A stretch of 64,000 bases of DNA from Nicotiana tabacum (lineage: Eukaryota > Streptophyta > Magnoliopsida > Solanales > Solanaceae). Of this stretch, positions 36,621 to 48,074 are shown piece by piece. Location of the stretch: the NCBI RefSeq assembly GCF_000715075.1, contig NC_134081.1, positions 70,238,153 through 70,302,152 of the forward strand. Reading direction: 5' to 3'. Numbering within the stretch: position 1 is the stretch's first letter; every line of letters starts with the position of its first letter. The notes under the pieces were generated by a model. It saw nothing but the letters and a program-made list of their open reading frames with translations. It did no database searches and was not told the origin of the DNA. Made by a program: the position numbers and the translations under genes.

Positions 36621-38799
36621 TTAAAAAATAATATAAAGAATTGAATTGCTACGCCTAGTAATAGAAGCAGGCAAGTTGCCAGAGGCAAAGTGTTGCCTTT
36701 TGGTGAAAGTTCAAGCCCTGCTATTGCCAGTCAACGCTAATTTTCTTTTTTTTCTTTTTGCTTACTGAAGTGACACGCACAAGGCACACGATATTCTTGT
36801 TTACAGTGAATAGACTCTCTTCTTTTTTAATTTATCATTGACTTTGCTTTTGTTTATTTAAGGGATGATGTATATTTATGATATTAGAATATTTTTGAAA
36901 ATTTTATGCTTTGCGCCAAGTAATCATAATTAGTATATTTTTTTCTTTTTATCAATTTGTCTATATAAATCGAAAAATGAATAACCCAAATCGAAGTTGA
37001 TAATCGATCAGCTTGACACCCCGAATCCTGGATCCGTCTCTGAGTAGGTGAGGGGCCGTATTATTCCTGCTCAATAATTACGGGAATAATTGATATAACT
37101 GTTCGAATATCCAAATCTTGGAAATGAAAACTACATAAATTAGGAGGCTACTTTTATTAATACCACAAAAGAGTTGGTTCTTTGCACCCGAACCCGATCC
37201 CTTGGTGGGTGGAGGAAAGATTCTTTGAAGAGGATCAAATCTATTCGCCATGATCACATATTCATTGACGATAAAAAGAGAATCACTACTTCTTCAAATT
37301 CGAATTGTCACGTTACTTTATACTTTTATCAAATAGATTCTAATATTAATTTCTGTTTGAATATTTGAATAAGATTGATTCTATTGTAATAAATTATTAT
37401 ATATTTATGATTGGTCATTTTGCTTCCACCTAAGTTGGTGTTTTCAATTGGAAGATGCTTTGGACTGATAATAACTTCTTTCACTGCTCTTTTGTTACTT
37501 TTTGGTAAGAAAAACAAAAATTTCTTCACACTTCTAATTAACGATTTTCGGCTCAAGGGCATGATGGGATTTTTTTTTTCTTTTTTTCTTAAAAGAAAAA
37601 AAATTAAGATAGCAAATAGTACAAATTAGCATGTACTACACAACGTTTTTGGATTTGATTGGGGTTGCCCAAAAAAAAAAAAAGGAAATAATTATTTCCT
37701 CCACCTTAACATAGAATATTTCCCATATAATCAACGCCAGTTCAAGAATTTGTAACTTTTTATGCTAAAGTATATATGACTACAAACAAAATTCCACTTT
37801 ACCAAACACAAAGAAAGAAAAAGAAAAAGAAAAGAAAACCTGGTGGCAATTTTTCTTGGATCGCGAACTAGAAGCTGAGTGGTTGGATCAATATAGGCAA
37901 CAAAGAATGTCAAGATGATATCAGCCGCAAAAAAGAGATTGACAATATTATCTGCGATGTATAATTCCTTGTTTGTATTGGACTTCATGAACGCTACCTC
38001 AAATGGACATACCCATGCACAGTAGGCCACCAGTAGCACCATTAGTGTTTCCCACCACCTGCATAAAGATTGAAGTTATATATAATGATAGTATAAAAAA
38101 ATTTCGTACCATCAATATAATTTAATTTATAATAACTTGTTAGTTACAACGACTTTCAGTCATGGTGATCATAATTATATCTGTAATATAATTATCTTCC
38201 TGATCATATAAGTTATTTTAGCATAAAACTTAAACTTATCTATCAAACAAATTATCTCCAAGTATGGTCATGATGACCTATATATGGAAGACGTTTTCGG
38301 ACGACAGTTCACTGAATTTACAGAAATTACTTGTTTCTGAATATTAATCAGGATAATCTAATATGACGAATATCACCTAATTAAGCTCGTTAGTTTGAGA
38401 ATAAAGACGTGTACTTCTAGTAACAAACTAATGTTAATCTAATAATCCGTTTAATTTGTTTTCACTAATTAAACAAAGGGAAAGAAACAGATGTACACTT
38501 TTAATTTGTTTTCACTAATATAATTACCTGTATCTTGAAGTCATAGGAGAAATAGTGTTGCCTTTCTGCAGAGTCTGATTCTGGTTATAACCAGAGGAAC
38601 CTAAAGGAGGGAGAATGAGTTTTGACAGGTTGTAAAAACTGAGATTTCCTAAACCTGATTTACCCCTCATGTGATCATCTTCCTTACTGCGTGCATGTGG
38701 AACTACTTTTGATTTGTCATACTCGCCATCTTCAGGAGTCATGTTTGTGGAACCATTATAGAAACCATAAGATGAATACTTCAGTTCCAAATTCATCAT
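29964..38799 (-). CDS. AKT2: Shaker K+ channel AKT2/3, weakly inward-rectifying (11 exons)
   Basis: Plasma-membrane potassium channel; in known plants AKT2 acts mainly in phloem loading and retrieval of K+. Minus-strand exons: 38799-38528, 38058-37840, 33756-33598, 33321-33264, 33143-32826, 32746-32507, 32416-32099, 32010-31822, 30970-30895, 30799-30236, 30094-29964. All junctions are GT-AG and phase-consistent, giving 847 aa. Domains: a cytosolic N-terminus with [16 protein letters not shown]1-S6 about residues 90-325, with S4 [10 protein letters not shown] (about 203-212) and the pore TVGYGD (293-298); [13 protein letters not shown] after S6; a cyclic-nucleotide-binding region about 400-515; ankyrin repeats about 575-720; and a KHA domain in the last 75 residues. 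Two Met codons open the frame (38799 or 38796). Intron 2 is unusually long (4083 bp) and filled with repeats. Confidence 0.95.
31276..31472. mobile_element. hAT-type MITE in AKT2 intron 8
   Basis: A 197-bp unit with ends CAGAGGCGGATG and AATCCGCCTCTG, flanked by GATGCGTA (31268-31275) and AATGCGTA (31473-31480), an 8-bp duplication with one mismatch. It lies in the 851-bp intron 8 and does not touch the splice sites. Confidence 0.82.
34560..35915. repeat. Minisatellite with 240-bp higher-order period
   Basis: Sub-units of roughly 45-50 bp alternate ttgaaatgaaagaaaatact with tatacatcatgaaaagaaag. A higher-order period is visible: bases 35281-35340 and 35521-35580 are identical over all 60 positions, exactly 240 bp apart, and similarity continues upstream to about 35041 with small indels. 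Open frames across it (rich in Phe, Tyr, Lys) are repeat translations. Confidence 0.9.
35937..36056 (+). repeat. G-rich tract
   Basis: About 120 bp of runs of three to six G separated by single T or short spacers on the plus strand, so C-rich in the AKT2 sense transcript. The spacing fits G-quadruplex formation on the plus (AKT2 template) strand; this is a prediction only. Confidence 0.7.
36536..37042. mobile_element. Second candidate hAT-type MITE in AKT2 intron 2
   Basis: The left end CCGGGGCGGATCTA and right end GGATCCGTCTCTG resemble the CAGAGGCGGATC ends of the MITE at 31276-31472. It contains a (TA)n run at 36580-36620 and a piece at about 36630-36730 that looks tRNA-like (agttcaagccc). 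Flanking 8-mers agree only 5 of 8, so the call is weak. Confidence 0.4.
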
Positions 38800-40530
38800 A
38801 TTAGCAAAGGGATATGAGCTAAAGGTATTTGTTTCTAGTTATGATGCTTAGCTGAATTATTGTGAGGCAATATATTGAGAAGGATAGATAGAGAGTTGTG
38901 TTGTTGTGTTAAAAAAAAAAAACAGATACCATGTTGGAGGCAAATGGTATGGGGAAGAAAGGAATTATAGCTGATCATAACTACTGTTGTTGGTGGTCCA
39001 TATCCATATATGAGAATAGTGACCCTTGAATGGATGTCTATGAAATTAATTGCCTAAGTTCCTGTACTGATTGATTTTTATTCTGAAAAGCGCTCTCCAA
39101 TATAATGCAGATAGATCATGTCGTATATATTGATTGGTCTGGCAATTGGCCCATTTTGAACATTTGTGCATGGAGGGCCCTCTTCCTTTCCAGCTTACCC
39201 AATCTAAAAGTGGGGTGCGGGGTTGGGGACTTGGGTATGACTATGAGACAAGATACACACAACTTGTTGACATGTAAGAGACCCTTTTTCTCTTCAAATT
39301 TAACCATATAGCATCCCTAACTTATTGATTCGATCTATCTAAATTTGTGTCTGGTGAATTTATTAAGGGGGTGATCTACAGAAAAATTCTTCATTTCAAG
39401 GACTCAAACCTTATAAGACCAACCTTTGACTAGATCCCAACAATGCATCACACAACACTCTTCGATGATCGATGTAATGACTTTATCTCTATAGACTATT
39501 GATAATATGCTACATTTGCATATAATTCCATGTGTTTTACCCTACTCTGGTGTATTTAGTGATTTAAAGGTGGAAGAATGTCCAATTGAATTTAATGGTG
39601 TAATCTTATTGTGTAGGAGTTCATTGGTGAGAAACGAGATGATTTAGATCGGGTTTGAATGGAAGATTTGTACGCAGGTTATTGCGGCGCAGCTCCTTCG
39701 CGATTGGGACTTAAAAAGAATTTTTGCTTGAGTTTGTTGAAGTTTATTGTGAAGTTATAGGGAATGACAGCTCTATAGTGCGAGAAAAATTAGAACTGGA
39801 AAAACTTCTCACCTAATTCGTGCACGGCAGCTCTATGGCACGCACTACTGAAAGAGGACTTTCTCGACCAAAAAATGACCAAAAATGGTAGGCCGAAATA
39901 ATTCAGGTCGGTATAATAGGCCGGTCCGATTGAAACAGATGGTTAATTGGCTAAAAATTAACATTATTGTTTGGGATTTTTTCCTTCATATATAATATTT
40001 AAAACTTATTTTTCAAAATTATTCTAATTTTATATATTACCCGCCCTAAATAACGATTACATTTAAATTATATACAATTCATTATTAATGCATTAAATTA
40101 AGGGATTTAGTTATATCTTTTTTTTTTTTTTTTCCTCCCCTCTTTTCTTTCCCTGTTCTCTGCCACCTACTCAGTTACATCTCCTTATCATTGGCAACCC
40201 CAATCTCCTCCTGCCCGTAATTAGCTATAGAAAAACTAAAATCCCCTATTAAGATGACTGTTATTTGATTCATAAATTACAGGTTTCTAGGAGAGAAGGC
40301 TAGATTGGAAATCATTAAGAATGTCTCTCGTGTACTCCAACTAGAACAGGGAGGGAAGTTCAATAAAATCGTTAAGAATTTCTTGTGTGGTTCAGATGAT
40401 TAATGTATTAGACGCTTTGTTGTATTTTCCTTTTCTTACAAGGTCAATTACCAATTGAGAAGACTTACGTCAATTACTAATTATGAACATTTAGATGCAA
40501 AGGAAAACTCTACGTACTAACTTTAGAAAT
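38800..40530 (-). promoter_or_regulatory. AKT2 upstream region, then intergenic DNA
   Basis: The first few hundred bases beyond 38799 should hold the AKT2 leader and promoter. On the minus strand there is a TATATACG word at about 39131-39124 preceded by CCAAT at about 39137, roughly 330 bp from the start codon; use is unproven. From 39300 to 40530 I see no gene, only AT-rich DNA with a T-run at 40121-40133. Confidence 0.35.
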
Positions 40531-40537
40531 AATAACT

Positions 40538-40762
40538 CTACTCTCTATCTCTACTTGGAATAATATCGCGTGACACAACAATTAAGCCCTCCTCACTACT
40601 TGTCTTTATAGATTTGCCCAATTCATCACCATTCAACCTGGTCTCATAACAATTCAAAATCCCAGCAACTTCCTTGTTGTAACTGGAATTTGCATGCCCA
40701 ACTTCTTTTTCCTTTGGTCCAATTTTATTAGGAGAAGTAGACCTAGATTGCCGATCTTGCAA
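40538..40762 (-). other. Unrecognised 74-codon open frame
   Basis: A Lys/Ser/Glu-rich frame without a domain I recognise. The surrounding DNA (40750-41950) carries repeated words such as tacaactacaacatcatac and looks like dispersed repeat, so this is more likely a relic or chance frame than a gene. Confidence 0.15.
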
Positions 40763-41654
40763 CTACAACATCATACAACTTAAATATAATATCATACAAC
40801 TTAAAGCATAATTGAGCAGATTCAAAGTTTTAGCAGATTTTAAATTAAATTCAATCGCCTCCAAACTTCGGATTCAACTTTGTATTAGTATTTCCAACAG
40901 GAATCTATGCTACCCAGTTAATTTCTCACACAAAATTCAAATCTCACATAAAACTCAGTTTTTCCGAAGTACGATGATGGCGCTTTTAATGTAAAATTCG
41001 AAATTTCTCCACCAAAATCATTCAGTTCCCATCAATATTCAAGTTTTTTCCATTCAAACAAATATGAAACAGTGTACATGAGTCGATTTGGAATTCATTA
41101 TCTACTTTTCTTTCCTTAATAAATCAATTGAGAAAAGAACAATGTATGGTACATCAACATACAAATTAAAAATAAAATTCGTACAAATTTAATGCAAATT
41201 TAAATATCTACAATAATATACATAGTAAAAATAAATTTCATACAACTAATTATATGATATACAACTTATCTACAACTTTGATACATTATTTCTACCCAGT
41301 TAAATACAACTACAACATCATACAACTTAAATATAATTTTCATACAAATTTTATACAATATGTCTTTTGTATGATTTTGTATATAGTTTGTATATATTTT
41401 GTATGTGGTGTGTGCTTCTTCCTCTCTAAAGTTCCAATCAAAACTCTCTCTTAATATAATTTTGATACATATCAATAACTTTATGTAAAAAGATAGTATT
41501 GATAACTTAAATACAAATTTTATACAACGATTCATATATTATACAACTATTTTTTAACTTTCATATAACATTCAAATAAAAAAAAATATAACTACAACAT
41601 AATACAATTATAATACAGCTTTACTACAATTTCGTAAGTATATTGTATGTCATG

Positions 41655-41737
41655 TCTTCTTCTTCTTCTTCTTCTTCTTCTTCTTCTTCTTCTTCTTCTT
41701 CTTCTTCTTCTTCTTCTTCTTCTTCTTCTTCTTCTTC
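41655..41737. repeat. (TCT)n microsatellite
   Basis: About 27 trinucleotide units without interruption. Confidence 0.95.
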
Positions 41738-42109
41738 GACGAGTTTCAATCTGAAATTCGGCCAAAATGAAATTTAATGTTCACCAAATACCCTCAAAAT
41801 TGAGATATAAACTCCAAACAATATTTCCAATCGTTTGCAACAACACCCAATCCAAAGAAATAATGGTTTTTGAAAATCCAAATTCGAATTCAAACCTTCA
41901 AAACTTTTTAATGGCTGTCAATGGTGGAGAGTCAAACACCTTCAAAATTTATTAATTGACAATTTTAATTTGATCACCAATTGTGCAACATGAAAGAAAA
42001 TTGCTAAGTTAAAACTCTATAGTAAAACGATTGAAATCTATTGATAAATTCCATTAAAAATATATACAACATGAAAGGATAAAAAGTAGAGAACATCAGA
42101 GAAAGAAAA

Positions 42110-42215
42110 AATGGAGAAAGAATAGAGAATGAGAGACGAAGAGAGACAGAGAGAGAGAGCGCAGGAGAGAGAGACACACAGAGAGAAAGAGGGCATGAGA
42201 GAGAGAGAGAACAGG
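42110..42215. repeat. GA-rich simple sequence
   Basis: Irregular gaga and gagagaca runs. The minus-strand frame across it (Leu/Ser-rich) is a repeat translation. Confidence 0.8.
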
Positions 42216-42385
42216 GATGGGAAATAACTGATTCATTATTCAATTCCTAATATAATGTGTTACTCATTTAAAATTAATTTGTATATAATTGGTAAATTGT
42301 ATATGGCCATGTAATTAAGTTAAAACCTGATTAGGGAGAGTAATAAAGTTTGTATAGGAAGGTAAAAATCTCTTATTTTCTTTAG

Positions 42386-42475
42386 AAGGCCCACTAAAAT
42401 GCACCTGAGATTCGAACCGAAGTCTACCCATGGCAAGGTTCTATTCTATCAATATCGCTGATGCTTGTTGATCGA
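42386..42475 (-). repeat. Possible tRNA-derived SINE head
   Basis: On the minus strand, 42418-42408 reads GGTTCGAATCT, matching the pol III B-box consensus. I could not fold a convincing full cloverleaf, so this is not called a tRNA gene. A SINE remnant fits better. Confidence 0.3.
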
Positions 42476-42839
42476 AGACTTTTATTTTTTCATTTCATAT
42501 TCTTCAACCGCATTTTTGAGCAAAAATAACCTACTGAATCGATAGGTTTTATTTTTTAAAATAAATTACTGATCGCATCAATCGATAATTCGATTAACTT
42601 TTTAAGTGAGTTGACCGAAGATTTTACCAAAGATTTTCAGTTTTCTAAATATAATTTTTAATTTACTTTAATAAGTTCCCGTCGGTTTCTTGAAAAATAA
42701 ATTTTCTGGCTCGTGATTAAAATTTTCCTGCATTTTGGTTGGTTTCGTCAAAAGAATTGAAAATATTACTTACTATTTTTTACCAAATTTGTCGGCTTTT
42801 GGTCAGTATTTTTGGATAGATTTTTAGGGTTTCCAGTAG

Positions 42840-43894
42840 TATCACAGGCTTAATTTCTGGCGATTTCAATTGTAGTGTATTTTTGTCCCGAAGAACTTTA
42901 TGGCCATATAAAAGGGTTTTAACATATTCGTAGCAGTCATACTCGATATGAGAAGGCAAGTAACACCATTTTTGAAGATGATTTGAGCTCAGAAGATCCT
43001 CAAGTCCATTATAGATAACGAATGAACGAGTTTTGCTACTTTTCTATCTTTGTTGCTATGATTATTTTTTTGACAATAGTTTATGCATTTTGTAATACAA
43101 CTATTAGTAGCTAACTTCTCATCTTAAGTTCGTGCCTCTCCCCGAGATTCAATTACTTTCGGACAGACTCAGATTTCGATTTACTATCTATGAAGGGAAA
43201 GGAATGACAAAACCTATAGATTGGTGGGTGAATTGTTGACCATGCTTATCTATAAGTGTGTCATTGTCTATAATCTACTTGTTAAACTATATATGTTTTG
43301 CTTGTAGTTAATTGAAGCGCCCTTAATTAATTGTACCGTCATATCTTGTATTACTTGAGAAAGATTACATGGTTTATTAGGTTGATGTTGAACAACGTCA
43401 CTTCTGAGTAATTATGAGATTGATTGTGAGAATTTAAAAATGAGATTAGAGATAACGAAGTTTTGACGTGATCTTTGTGAGTAGTTTGAGTTGCTAAGCT
43501 AGAGTTAGTTCGAAAAAATAATTCTAGCAAATTAGTACTTCTGATCGAGAGATAGTTGCGATTAACAAGAAAACTCAATCAATAGAGAATGGTTCGATGA
43601 GATAATAGGGATCCTGATAATTGAGAAAATTACTAATCTAGGCTTTTTACTCTTGAATACACCTTTATTTGTTTGGTTGATAATTTTAGTGCTTTACTAT
43701 TTGCTAGTTAAGTAGTTTACAATTAAAATCCTAAGTTTTATAACCCTGAAATTGTCCGACCTTATTTTTTTTAGTGATATTGAATAATTATAATTAAGCG
43801 TTGACTTTCTGTGGGATTCGACTCCAGATTCTTTAGCCGAATATGTTAGCAGTGGCCGCTTATCCTTTTTAAGACTAGAGTGGGGCATAATCAA
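42840..43894 (+). repeat. Diverged LTR fragment related to the element at 1-5907
   Basis: Blocks in the same order as in the LTR at 1-1336: a TATA-like ATATAAAAGGG leader, GTTGAACAACGTCACT, GAGATTAGAGATAACGAAG, TGATCTTTGTGAG, TGTGGGATTCGACTCCAGA and the end GGGGCATAATCA. Similarity is clear but low, so the copy is old. No primer site follows and no internal region adjoins. Confidence 0.65.
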
Positions 43895-44892
43895 ATAATC
43901 AATTATAGAAGACAAGTCTTGTAAACTAGTTTAAGTTTCGGTAGACAAGGTGATGGCCGGCTCAATGGTGGATCTAGCCCTAGTATAGTGGGTTCACTTG
44001 AATTCAATATTTTCTATGCTAAGCATAATATATGTGGAAAAACTCAATAAAATTTTAACAAATATTAGATTGATAGATACCCATAATTTTAAAATATAAT
44101 ATATATAATGATATATACAAATATTAAAGGTCTAACCATTTAGTTAAAATCTTAGATGCGCCCATGGATGGGCTATGATGAATATAGTAGTGATGTTAGA
44201 CTTGTTAGTATAGTAATTACTAGTAAAGTGTTATCCAGTCAATAAGATTCCTCAGGGTGGTACTTAGAACATATATGTTCATTTTTTGCAAAGGTTAGAT
44301 GAGATATAGTCCTTAGATCAAAAAAGAAACGTGGTCATTTATGGGTTTCTATCAGACCACTGCATCTCAAATTGCACTTCATTGACCTTCCTTTTGGCTG
44401 CTATAACTAATTAATCATTTGGCCAAAATTTAGGGATTAGGATTATAGTTTGGCTTATCCTTTAACTAGCAAAGCACATATGTTCAAACTATTGGTCCTC
44501 ATGCTTTCGCATGTTGCTTTCAATGATATTGAATGTTATCTACTTATCTTTGGTTAGGCAAATGTGCTATCATATCGTTGCCTTGCACGTTCTACTTCTA
44601 CGCACCAAAGAATTGGGGTTAATTTCACTGATCGTCATTCAACTATCTTTCAATTTTACTAAAGTCACTCAATTATTTTTTGTCACTTAAAAGTAACTAA
44701 ACTTTATCATTATCACTTAAAAGTCATTTTGGCTCAAACTTCTACCATAAATATGACATGACATAAAATTTAATGAGAAAAATCCAAAAATAAATGCCAC
44801 ATAAGCTTAAATTGACCATACCCACTTTAGATCCGTTTCTCCCTTAATGTGATTTGACCCATAACCCAAATAATTTCGATTAAAAAAAATCC
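43895..44892. other. Intergenic DNA with MITE-like fragments
   Basis: Pieces at 43965-44175 (tggtggatctag to atgcgcccatgg) and 44618-44800 (repeated aaaagtcactcaatta and cacttaaaagt words) look like fragments of common nightshade repeats. No complete ends and no gene are visible. Confidence 0.4.
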
Positions 44893-47800
44893 ACACGCAA
44901 TGTGCAGAAGTGTAGTATCAGTACAACCGACCCCATGTACTGAGTAAGTAACAAACCTAGCCGTAGGTTGAAAGTAGTGACGAGCTTCTACCAAGGTCAG
45001 AGTCCATCTTCCATAACCAACAATAGTTCATAACAACATTAAACAAGTAATACCAGAAGTAACTCAAGAATAAAGGCTCAGCTAAATCATGACTTCTGAA
45101 AATAGTTCTGCCTTTCAAGTACATCAATGAAAACCCGAATCGTATACCGAAGATTACCAAAAATATGAATAAGTTTGAAAACCGTAATTTTTTCAAAATC
45201 CTTTCAATGATAAATAAAATATTTTATTTTCTTTCCCAGATATCCAGTGTAAAATAAATGCATCACTATGCCCATCTGTCAACATGTGAGAGAAATCATG
45301 AATAATGTGATACCATACAGCACGAGAAAAACACATATCTATGCATATATGTCATGTGTGCATGTCAATGCAATGTATCTAAAAGATTGCACTCATGTAC
45401 TCACACTCTCAGAGTACTCAATCTCATTATCTCGCATTCTCTCTCACTGTGCTCAGTACACCCAAACACTCAGCGCTATACAATACCTGCTGCGGCGTGC
45501 AGCCCGATCCCTGTTTATAGTCGACTGCGCTCACTGGGGGTGTACAGACTCATGAGGGGCTCCTACAGCCCAAGCGCTATAAGCACAGACAACTCACGTG
45601 CCATAATATAAAGCTCTGGATCTGCACGGCCAACTCACGTGCTATAATAATATCTGGATCCGCACGGCCAACTCACGTGCAATAGTATAATATATAGATC
45701 CGCACGGCCAACTCACGTGCAATAATATAATATATAGATCCGCACGGCCAACTCACGTACAATAATATAATAGATATAAACATAACATGGCCTGCTGCGG
45801 CGTGCAACCCGATCCCAAAAATATCCTCACAATCAGGCCCTTGGCCTCCCTCAGTCATCAATCTCTCCAGTCTCTTTCATGGACTCACAATGTCATGAGA
45901 ATAGCCCAAAAAATGATAATATGATGTATCAATAAATAACAACAGAGACTGGGATATGATATGCAATGAAATGAATATGACTAAGTATGAATTTTTATTT
46001 TATAATAAATATTTCACAATAATATGACCTCCGTGGGTCCCAATAATACTGACACATAGCCTAAACATAATTTTTAATATGCTTTTCAACTCAACTTATT
46101 TAACTCATAAAATCGCATGGAAAATGCCAAGATCATTTAACTACAAAATTCCACAGAAACAATTATGCCACAATTTCTATAGTGCACGCCCACACGCCCG
46201 TCACCTAGTATGTGCGTCACCTCCTAACAATTCACGAAATACATATATTCAGGGTTCATACCCTCAACTCAAAGATTAGAAGAGTTACTTATCTCGAACA
46301 AGCCAAATCCACTGTCGAGCAAGCTAAGCAATGCTCCAGAAATTCCATTCTGCGCGTATAACTTCCAAACGGCTCGAATCTCGTCACAATTAATTTGATT
46401 CAGCTCACAAAAATTATAGGAATTAATTCCATATCAAAATACTAATATTTTCCAAAAATCCGAAATTACGCCCCAAAAATCACCCGTGGGACCCACGTCT
46501 CGGAATCCGATAAAACTCATAAAATCCGAACCCCCATTCAACCACGAGTCCAACCATACCAAAATTACTTAAATCCGACCACAACTCGGCCTACAAATCC
46601 TCAATTAAAGTCTATAAATTTTTCTACTATTTTCAACCCAAATACTAATTTGTTGATTAAAATAATAATAGATTCGTGTAATTTAACCAAAACCGAGATA
46701 GAATCACTTACCCAAATCCATATGGTGAAAATCGTCTCAAAAATCGCTTCAATCCGAGCTCCATAGCTCCAAATGTATTAAAATAGTCGAAACCTCAAAA
46801 TATATCTTATGTCGAGGCATTTACTCTTCGCGATCGCGAAGCACAAAAATTTTCAGCCCAAAATTTGCCTTTCGCGATCGCAAAACAAATTCCCAGCACT
46901 TCCAGATAGCCTCTAGTATAATAGTCATAACATTTCATAAAAAACTCCAAATTGCAAATGGTTTAATTTTATGAAAACTAGACACCAAGATATATAACTT
47001 TCATTTGTTTCTCATCTCCCAATTCCTTACAGATTTCTAGATATAAATTTCCAAAGTTAGCCCTATGCAACGGAGATTTCCAAATTCATCCCGGACAGCC
47101 TATAGTATATCTACCATAACTATTTGTAACAACTCCAAATTAAAAATGGTATATATTTCTGCAAACTAGACATAAAGGGCTACAACTTTTATTTTTGGAT
47201 CATCTCCAAATTCCTTATAGAGTACGAGATATAAGCTTCCAAAATCGGGTTAGTGCAGCCTGAGTATCTTCTACGCGATCATGAAAAGGCTTCCGCGATC
47301 GCGATTCACAGTGCCCAAACAGCAAAATTGCTCTTCGCGATCGCAACCATTTGTCCGCGATCGCGATGCATACCTCTGTGGCCAATAACCAGCAACTAAG
47401 AATGGCTAAAAATGGTTCGAAACCACCCCGAAACTCACCCGAGCCCCTCGGGACCTCAACCAAATATATCAACAAGTCCTAAAACATCATACGAACTTAG
47501 TCGAAGCTTCGAATCACATAAAACAATGCTAAAACCATGAATCATGCCCCAATTTAAGCCTAATATACTTTGAACTTTCAAATTCTATATCTTGTGCCGA
47601 AATACATCAAATCAATCCGGAATGATTTCAAATTTTGCACACAAGTCATAAATGACATAACGAAGCTATTCCAATTTTTAGAATCGGATTCCGACTTCGA
47701 TATCAAAAAGTCAACCCCCCGGTCAAACTTCCCAAAAATTTAACTTTCGGCATTTCAAGCCTAATTCCACTACGGACCTCCAAATAATTTTCCTCGCATG

Positions 47801-48061
47801 CTCCAAAGACCAAAATCACCATACAGAGCTATTGGAATCATCAGAATTAAATTCCGAGGTCGTTTACACATAAGTCGGCATCCGGTCACTATTTTAACTT
47901 AAGCTTTAAACCCTGAAACTAAGTGTTCCAGTTCATTCCAAAACCTCACCGGACCCGAACCAATTGCCCCGGCAAGTCACACAATAACTGTAAAGCCCAA
48001 TTTGAGCAGTAAATGGGGAAACATGATTGTAATACTCAAAACGACCGATCAGGTCGTTACA
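44893..48061 (-). repeat. 3' LTR (outer end truncated)
   Basis: Aligns with 51281-53911 from about 45430 upward. It contains 332 bp (45929-46260) missing in the other LTR, and the stretch 44893-45430 has no counterpart there, where a different 51281-51600 sequence stands. The inner end is fixed by TGTAACGACC at 48061 next to the PPT. The left limit is approximate, where unrelated DNA begins. Confidence 0.8.
45590..45790. repeat. Tandem repeat with CACGTG cores in LTR
   Basis: About five units of 35-50 bp built on gatccgcacggccaactc followed by acgtgcaataatataat. Four copies keep a perfect CACGTG palindrome and one has CACGTA. Confidence 0.85.
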
Positions 48062-48074
48062 TTCTCCCCCACTT
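48062..48074 (-). other. Polypurine tract
   Basis: Minus strand AAGTGGGGGAGAA directly before TGTAACGACC of the 3' LTR; priming site for plus-strand DNA. Confidence 0.8.

Noticed and set aside
41266..41535. 89-codon minus-strand frame near the TCT repeat
   Set aside because: AT-rich repeat DNA with no recognisable similarity.
46825..47385. GCGATCGC palindromes resembling the cyanobacterial HIP1 word, raising contamination
   Set aside because: They sit in repeated plant LTRs with PBS and PPT; the surrounding DNA is AT-rich plant sequence.
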